Assembly (NCBI RefSeq): GCF_042682745.1
Contig: NZ_JBHUIO010000021.1
Coordinates: 1-9,393 of the forward strand
DNA length: 9,393 nt
Reading direction: 5' to 3'
Source of the DNA: Tumebacillus_A lipolyticus
Lineage (GTDB): Bacteria > Bacillota > Bacilli > Tumebacillales > Tumebacillaceae
Positions 6,358 to 9,393 of this stretch are shown here, piece after piece. How positions within the stretch are numbered: position 1 is the first letter of the stretch; the number at the start of each line of letters is the position of its first letter. A program made the translations under genes and the position numbers. Below the pieces are notes generated by a model. That model made no database searches. It was not told the DNA's origin and worked only from the letters and a program-made list of their open reading frames with translations.

Positions 6358-6422
6358 GCACGTATGAACGAAGCTGTACGACCAATCGAGTAGAAAGTGG
6401 CGACTAGCCCTGACCTGTCACC

Positions 6423-6454
6423 CCACCGTACACACCGTTCGGTATATACGGTGG
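6423..6454. repeat. Nested inverted repeat downstream of the pump gene
   Basis: Outer arms CCACCGTA (6423-6430) and TACGGTGG (6447-6454) enclose an inner hairpin ACCG-TT-CGGT. The sequence is symmetrical on both strands and has no T run, so it is not a standard terminator. It lies 56 bp after the stop codon of the MFS gene. Confidence 0.5.
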
Positions 6455-6509
6455 TTCATGTTGTGGAACGAAGTACGTCAGATCGTTCGAGCAAGCTTTT
6501 AAGCCCTTC

Positions 6510-7700
6510 TCAGGCAGACTTTCTGCTTTGGCCTTGCCATACGAAAAACATGACGAAAGCAACACACAAGACGATCGCGGCGAATGTATACGGAAGATTA
6601 AGATTCAGGTCTAATAGGATACCTCCTACAGCCGGCCCAACAATAATGCCCAGGCTTGTGTATGCGGAATTCATCCCGGCAACAAATCCCTGATTTTCCC
6701 CCGCCATTTTCGAAAGTAACGTTGTCACGGCAGGACGAAGTAAGTCGATCGAAAAAAAGACAATGCTCGTCACAACCATAATGCCCCAGAAGTTACTAAC
6801 GAATACCGTAGCAAGAATGAACGCTGCAGCCATCAGCAACAAGATAAGAATCAATTTTTTCTCGCCGTACTTGTTTACCAACTTTTCAAAGAGCGCAATT
6901 TGTACAACCACTCCGAAAATAGAACCTACAGTAATAATTACCGATATATCTCTGACTGTAAAACCAAACTTCAAGTCAACAAAGAGGCTGAAGATCATTT
7001 CATAGGCTGCCAACCCAAAAGAGAACACAAAAACAATGAGGAACAGCACAAAATAAGCGGAGCGGAATGACTTTTTTATCTCCTCAATGAGACTGGCTCT
7101 TCTTTTTTCGCCTCTGTTTTTCTCAAGTTGTACTTTCGATAAAGATTCCTTTAAGACGAACAATGATACAAGAGCTGCTGCGAAAGCGAGTCCTGCAGCG
7201 AAAAAGAACGGCGCACGTATGCCTAGTTCAGCAATAAATCCACCTACACCGGGGCCAATGATGAAACCGCCACTGATGGCAGCAGCCTGATAGCCCATGA
7301 TTCTTGCTCTGTCTTCTAATGAAGTTAGATCCGCTATATAGGTGATCACGGCCGGCATAATGAACGCATCGCTAATCCCCCCTAAGATTCTGGATAGAAA
7401 CAGCACCCAAACTTGGTCTCCGAAACCAAATAGCAATTCCGAAAATGAAAACAGAAATAGTCCGAGTACGATCATCTTTTTTCTGCCGACAGTATCAACC
7501 CAAACACCGGTAATCGGAGATGCTAAAAGTTGTGCAAAAGCAAATGAAGAAATCAAGAGGCCCACGGTTTCCCCACTTAAATGCATTTCTTTCGCAAAAG
7601 AGGGCATGACCGGAACGACAAGTCCAATCCCTACATAAGCAATAAACAAATTAAACAAAACCAACCATAATGATACCTTTTCATTGCTGATAATACGCAC
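6510..7700 (-). CDS. Multidrug efflux MFS transporter of the NorA/Bmr/Blt type (DHA1, 12 TM)
   Basis: Integral membrane drug:proton antiporter of 396 residues, the standard length for this family. The N terminus LFNLFIAYVGIGLVVPVMPS (15-34) closely follows NorA/Bmr. Motif A in the loop between TM2 and TM3 is GVWVDTVGRKKM (65-76), with D69 and R73. The motif B region is FLSRILGG (101-108). Motif C, the antiporter motif in TM5, is SGGFIIGPGVGG (143-154). A charged central loop (about 188-210) separates the two six-helix halves. Related pumps expel fluoroquinolones, dyes and quaternary ammonium compounds; the substrate here is inferred. The GTG start at 7700 is preceded by GGTGG with about 6 nt spacing. 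It is a single-gene unit ending at the 6316-6357 terminator. No regulator gene remains intact beside it. Confidence 0.92.
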   Translation of the reverse strand: MRIISNEKVSLWLVLFNLFIAYVGIGLVVPVMPSFAKEMHLSGETVGLLISSFAFAQLLASPITGVWVDTVGRKKMIVLGLFLFSFSELLFGFGDQVWVLFLSRILGGISDAFIMPAVITYIADLTSLEDRARIMGYQAAAISGGFIIGPGVGGFIAELGIRAPFFFAAGLAFAAALVSLFVLKESLSKVQLEKNRGEKRRASLIEEIKKSFRSAYFVLFLIVFVFSFGLAAYEMIFSLFVDLKFGFTVRDISVIITVGSIFGVVVQIALFEKLVNKYGEKKLILILLLMAAAFILATVFVSNFWGIMVVTSIVFFSIDLLRPAVTTLLSKMAGENQGFVAGMNSAYTSLGIIVGPAVGGILLDLNLNLPYTFAAIVLCVAFVMFFVWQGQSRKSA

Positions 7701-7721
7701 GATGTTCCACCACTATCTCTC

Positions 7722-7757
7722 TATAAATTGATTCGATCAGCACAAAGTTCAAGTGCT
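7722..7757 (-). promoter_or_regulatory. Candidate promoter of the efflux pump gene
   Basis: On the minus strand, -35 TTGAAC (7747-7752) and a poor -10 TTTATA (7722-7727) are 19 bp apart. An inverted repeat AGCAC/GTGCT (7739-7743, 7753-7757) surrounds the -35. Spacers of 19 bp are typical of MerR-activated promoters, the class known to drive bmr and blt, but the match is weak. Confidence 0.35.
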
Positions 7758-7830
7758 TGGTTCTATTTACGGTCCTACCTCTATGGCGGTGTCCATCAGC
7801 CGCCGTCATGCCCTGCAATCGCTTTTGTTA

Positions 7831-8002
7831 TTATAAATTGGACGAAAGTATCTGATCAAATCTCCTTTGGGCATATAGCTGATTCTTTTCGATCGGTTTC
7901 CCATCTTTGAGCACAATGCTGAATATAGGGAGATGCGCACCAAGTTGTCCAGAAGATGATCAGCGCAAGAAGTCTTTATTGCTCTGACCAATGACGAGTC
8001 AT
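7831..8002 (-). pseudogene. Decayed gene of unknown family upstream of the pump
   Basis: A good ribosome binding site (AAAAGGAG, about 9 nt spacing) precedes an ATG at 8002 that encodes only MTRHWSEQ before a stop at 7976. In another frame, 7959 to 7831 encodes 42 residues that look like real protein (HLPIFSIVLKDGKPIEKNQL, then YAQRRFDQILSSNL) and end in TAA. The combination of an intact start region and a shifted continuation suggests a short gene broken by small indels, or an internally deleted one. I do not recognise the family. The alternative is a genuine 8-residue leader peptide. Confidence 0.4.
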
Positions 8003-8052
8003 GGTGTTCATCTCCTTTTCTAGGTATTTAGAATCTCGCACTTCAAAGATAT

Positions 8053-8083
8053 ATTATAGCCACTGTTGGCTAAAAAACTCCAA
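8053..8083 (-). promoter_or_regulatory. Promoter with 19-bp spacer and dyad, in front of the decayed gene
   Basis: On the minus strand, -35 TTGGAG (8078-8083) and a perfect -10 TATAAT (8053-8058) are separated by 19 bp. Within and beside the spacer lies AGCCA-CTGT-TGGCT (8058-8071). A long spacer holding a dyad is the arrangement recognised by MerR-family activators. It lies 51 bp before the ATG at 8002. Transcription could continue into the pump gene, as no terminator is seen between. Confidence 0.5.
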
Positions 8084-8291
8084 TTACATGGCACCCCTTC
8101 CCCTTGCATTTTCCCGATCAAAAGGGACTTACGCGATAAGTTGCCCGAGGGAAACTCAGTTCGTGCAGGGGAGGGTTGAATATATCAGACGTCCTCTTTC
8201 ATTAGCGTTTCCATCTAAGTTTTGCTTCAAAGACAGAGCCCTAGCCGCATTATAAACCTTCATATCATGTAAAGCTCAACTTCTTTTGTAC
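8084..8291. other. Intergenic region without a recognisable gene
   Basis: I found no open frame with a ribosome binding site or family resemblance, and no strong hairpin. It separates the Rrf2-like remnant from the 19-bp-spacer promoter. Confidence 0.4.
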
Positions 8292-8384
8292 TTATCGATT
8301 GGCTCCAGATATTGACTCTATCATCCCTGCTTTCACGAGCCTCGTCAGAATTTCGGAAAGATAGGTTGGTGAAACGCTTTTGGC
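8292..8384 (-). pseudogene. Remnant of an Rrf2-family transcriptional regulator (helix-turn-helix only)
   Basis: The minus-strand frame 8384-8292 reads AKSVSPTYLSEILTRLVKAG followed by MIESISGANR and a stop. This is the recognition helix and start of the wing of Rrf2-type winged-helix regulators (family pattern VSPTYLSKILTxLVKAGxIxSxxGxNGGY). The preceding N-terminal helix and everything after the SGAN turn are lost, so no functional protein can be made. It resembles the Bacillales subgroup without obvious Fe-S ligands, but the cysteine region is missing, so this cannot be checked. Confidence 0.7.
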
Positions 8385-8405
8385 TACTGTAAATTGCCTA
8401 CAGTA
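8385..8405. repeat. Perfect inverted repeat TACTGTA-N7-TACAGTA
   Basis: Two perfect 7-bp arms (8385-8391 and 8399-8405) are separated by 7 bp. The 14-bp centre-to-centre spacing would place the arms on about the same face after 1.3 turns. It lies directly upstream of the visible Rrf2 remnant frame and could be an operator, but the remnant's own N terminus may once have been here. Confidence 0.45.
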
Positions 8406-8415
8406 CAGCACTATC

Positions 8416-8436
8416 ATGCCAGCACCCGGCAGGCAT
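8416..8436. repeat. Inverted repeat ATGCC-N11-GGCAT
   Basis: Arms ATGCC (8416-8420) and GGCAT (8432-8436) enclose a GC-rich centre. A small hairpin is possible; there is no adjacent T run. No function can be assigned. Confidence 0.3.
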
Positions 8437-8548
8437 TGTTATTAGGATGGGTATGATACGACGCCTGCTGTAAAGATCGATCGACCTCAAAGAAACCAAT
8501 TTATCAGAAGCTGCTACAAATACGAAGAACGGATTCAATTGTTTGAGA

Positions 8549-8634
8549 CGCCTAGCGATGTCCTACTCGCTCAGAACCCTGCGCTCCAAATACCATACTC
8601 CGGCGCTTCTCCGCTCTGCTTCGAACGCGGCACC
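8549..8634 (-). pseudogene. 5S-like module copy 5 (outermost)
   Basis: The core 8549-8596 retains about 40 of 48 positions of the true 5S 3' part. The 5'-side segment is shortened (lacking the TTTCGCTCCGGTGG part) but keeps GCTTCGAACGCGGCACC. No terminator hairpin follows on its minus-strand 3' side. It is better preserved than the two copies nearer the operon, which argues against a simple age gradient. Confidence 0.65.
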
Positions 8635-8696
8635 TCTTCTATGTCCTTATCACAGGCAAAAGAAAAAACCAAGTTCCCTCAGATCGAGCCTCATCT

Positions 8697-8794
8697 TGCC
8701 TCACAGCGTCTTACTCTTCCAAAACGCCACGGTTCACCTACCATCTCTCCACTTTCGCCCCGGTGGCTCTCCGCTCCATTTCAAACACAGCACC
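8697..8794 (-). pseudogene. 5S-like module copy 4 (degenerate)
   Basis: The core 8697-8744 keeps the 48-nt length and the TACCAT end, but many positions differ. The 5'-side segment still has ACTTTCGCCCCGGTGGCTCT. The expected terminator (about 8660-8693) keeps an A-rich side and CAGATCGAGCC, but no longer pairs well. Confidence 0.6.
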
Positions 8795-8843
8795 TTTTCT
8801 AGCGCCCTTTCGCGTACAAAATTACAAAGACCAACTCTCTTCA

Positions 8844-8944
8844 CGCCACGCAGCAGCTTGCTCTTGCAGAACGCTACGATTCAAATACCACCTCTCCACT
8901 TTCGCTCCGGTGGCTCTCCGCTCCGCTTCGAACGCGGCACCTCT
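8844..8944 (-). pseudogene. 5S-like module copy 3 (core degenerate, 5' segment intact)
   Basis: The core 8844-8891 is heavily changed, yet the adjacent segment 8897-8967 is nearly identical to the copies at 9053 and 9216. The terminator position (8821-8843) no longer forms a stem. Uneven decay within one module suggests patchwise gene conversion of its 5' half. Confidence 0.6.
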
Positions 8945-8964
8945 TCTATTCCCTTTTCGCATAC

Positions 8965-8999
8965 AAAAAGAAAAAGACCCGATCCTTCAGATCGGGTCT
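8965..8999 (-). terminator. Intrinsic terminator of 5S-like module copy 2
   Basis: On the minus strand, a perfect 10-bp stem AGACCCGATC/GATCGGGTCT (8990-8999 with 8975-8984) is followed by T-rich sequence (complement of 8965-8975, interrupted once). Confidence 0.85.
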
Positions 9000-9004
9000 C
9001 ATCA

Positions 9005-9104
9005 CGCCTAGCGGCGACCTACTCTCCCAGGACCCTGCGGTCCAAGTACCATACCTTCGCTTTCGCTCCGGTGGTTCTCCGCTCCGCTTCGAACGCGGCA
9101 CCTC
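9005..9104 (-). pseudogene. 5S-like module copy 2 (core identical to 5S)
   Basis: The 48-nt core 9005-9052 is identical to the true 5S segment 9328-9375. On its 5' side (9053-9104) the authentic helix III/loop region is replaced by a different sequence that keeps GGTG...AGCGGAG...AACCAC, order-matched to the 5' strand of typical 5S rRNA. The body is about 100 nt against about 117 nt for 5S, so it is unlikely to assemble into ribosomes. Confidence 0.7.
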
Positions 9105-9129
9105 TTCTATTTCCTTTTCGCATACAAAT

Positions 9130-9162
9130 AAAAAAAGATCCAGATCTCTCAGATCTGGATCT
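9130..9162 (-). terminator. Intrinsic terminator of 5S-like module copy 1
   Basis: A perfect 12-bp stem (9151-9162 with 9136-9147, AGATCCAGATCT/AGATCTGGATCT) with loop GAG on the minus strand is followed by seven T (complement of 9130-9136). Its sequence differs from the other two terminators at paired positions, yet pairing is complete. Confidence 0.88.
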
Positions 9163-9167
9163 CGTCT

Positions 9168-9267
9168 CGCCTAGCGGCGACCTACTCTCCCAGGACCCTG
9201 CGGTCCAAGTACCATACCTTCGCTTTCGCTCCGGTGGTTCTCCGCTCCGCTTCGAACGCGGCACCTC
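9168..9267 (-). pseudogene. 5S-like module copy 1 (core identical to 5S)
   Basis: The core 9168-9215 is identical to the true 5S 3' part, and the 5'-side segment 9216-9267 is identical or nearly so to copy 2. It lies directly after the terminator of the real 5S and ends in its own perfect terminator. Transcription would need read-through of the first terminator or a promoter in the spacer; I see no clear promoter. Confidence 0.7.
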
Positions 9268-9290
9268 TTCTATTCCCTTTTCACATAAAT

Positions 9291-9321
9291 AAAAAAAGAC
9301 CCGGATCCTTCAGATCGGGTC
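9291..9321 (-). terminator. Intrinsic terminator of the rRNA operon
   Basis: On the minus strand, GACCCGATC (9321-9313) pairs with the left arm 9298-9307 with one bulged G, followed by seven T (complement of 9291-9297). It starts about 6 nt after the 5S 3' end. Confidence 0.85.
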
Positions 9322-9327
9322 TCATTA

Positions 9328-9393
9328 CGCCTAGCGGCGACCTACTCTCCCAGGACCCTGCGGTCCAAGTACCATCGGCTCTGCGGAGCTTAA
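9328..9393 (-). rRNA. rrf: 5S ribosomal RNA, 3' part (5' end beyond the right edge)
   Basis: The minus strand reads TTAAGCTCCGCAGAGCCGAT, then GGTACTTGGACCGCAGGG and TCCTGGGAGAGTAGGTCGCC. This is the highly conserved loop C to helix I portion of bacterial 5S rRNA. About 50 nt of the 5' side lie outside the window. It is followed by an intrinsic terminator, so a 16S-23S-5S operon entering from the right ends here. Confidence 0.93.

Larger units (their letters stand above)
8549..9267 (-). repeat. Tandem array of five 5S rRNA-fragment modules, decaying away from the rRNA operon
   Basis: Five copies of a 147-163-bp module follow the real 5S gene on the minus strand. Each has a spacer, a roughly 100-nt 5S-like body and, in the better copies, an intrinsic terminator. 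The 48-nt core corresponding to the 5S 3' part starts (plus coordinates) at 8549, 8697, 8844, 9005 and 9168, and at 9328 in the true 5S. The cores at 9005, 9168 and 9328 are identical; the one at 8549 matches at about 40 of 48 positions; those at 8697 and 8844 are strongly degenerate. All copies face the same way, so repeated tandem duplication of the operon end followed by decay is the simplest origin. Confidence 0.85.

Noticed and set aside
8543..9292. Long plus-strand open frame of 249 codons across the array, and an opposing 81-codon frame
   Set aside because: Its repeats are exactly the 5S-like modules and terminators; the composition reflects structured RNA repeats and there is no ribosome binding site.
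8549..9330. CRISPR array
   Set aside because: The repeated part is about 100 nt with conserved spacers, the core is 5S rRNA, and no cas genes are present.

Overview
The window looks like chromosomal DNA from a low-to-mid GC Gram-positive bacterium of the order Bacillales. The evidence is AGGAGG-type ribosome binding sites, intrinsic terminators after most units, tRNAs with encoded CCA ends, a boxA-like rRNA leader, and a NorA/Bmr/Blt-type pump. I cannot name the genus.

The window lies between two rRNA operons that both read on the minus strand. At the right edge the 3' part of a 5S rRNA gene (about 9328-9393) enters and is followed by an intrinsic terminator. Next to it, 8549-9267 holds five tandem, increasingly decayed copies of a '5S 3'-half plus terminator' module. 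At the left edge, two tandem promoters (-35/-10 at 251-256/228-233 and 125-130/101-106) and a boxA-like leader point left into what is probably the next rRNA operon. Just upstream is a tRNA-Trp/tRNA-His/tRNA-Pro operon (714-418) with its own promoter and a strong terminator.

Between these RNA landmarks is a small accessory region. Apparently intact genes are: an AraC-family regulator (minus) divergent from a flavodoxin-fold NAD(P)H oxidoreductase (plus), which form a likely regulator-target pair; a GNAT acetyltransferase (minus); a DUF1835-type protein (minus); and a 12-TM multidrug efflux MFS pump (minus).

Gene remnants lie among them: an ECF sigma factor with an internal deletion and a frameshift just upstream of the DUF1835 gene; the C-terminal end of a CatB/Vat-type hexapeptide acetyltransferase; an Rrf2-type helix-turn-helix fragment; and two fragments I could not identify. 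The theme is stress and antibiotic detoxification (pump, acetyltransferases, quinone or nitro reductase) in a decaying inter-rrn segment.

The most unusual structure is the 5S-fragment/terminator array. Its three copies nearest the rRNA operon (counting the real 5S) share an identical 48-nt core, and two of the terminators differ in sequence but keep perfect stems.
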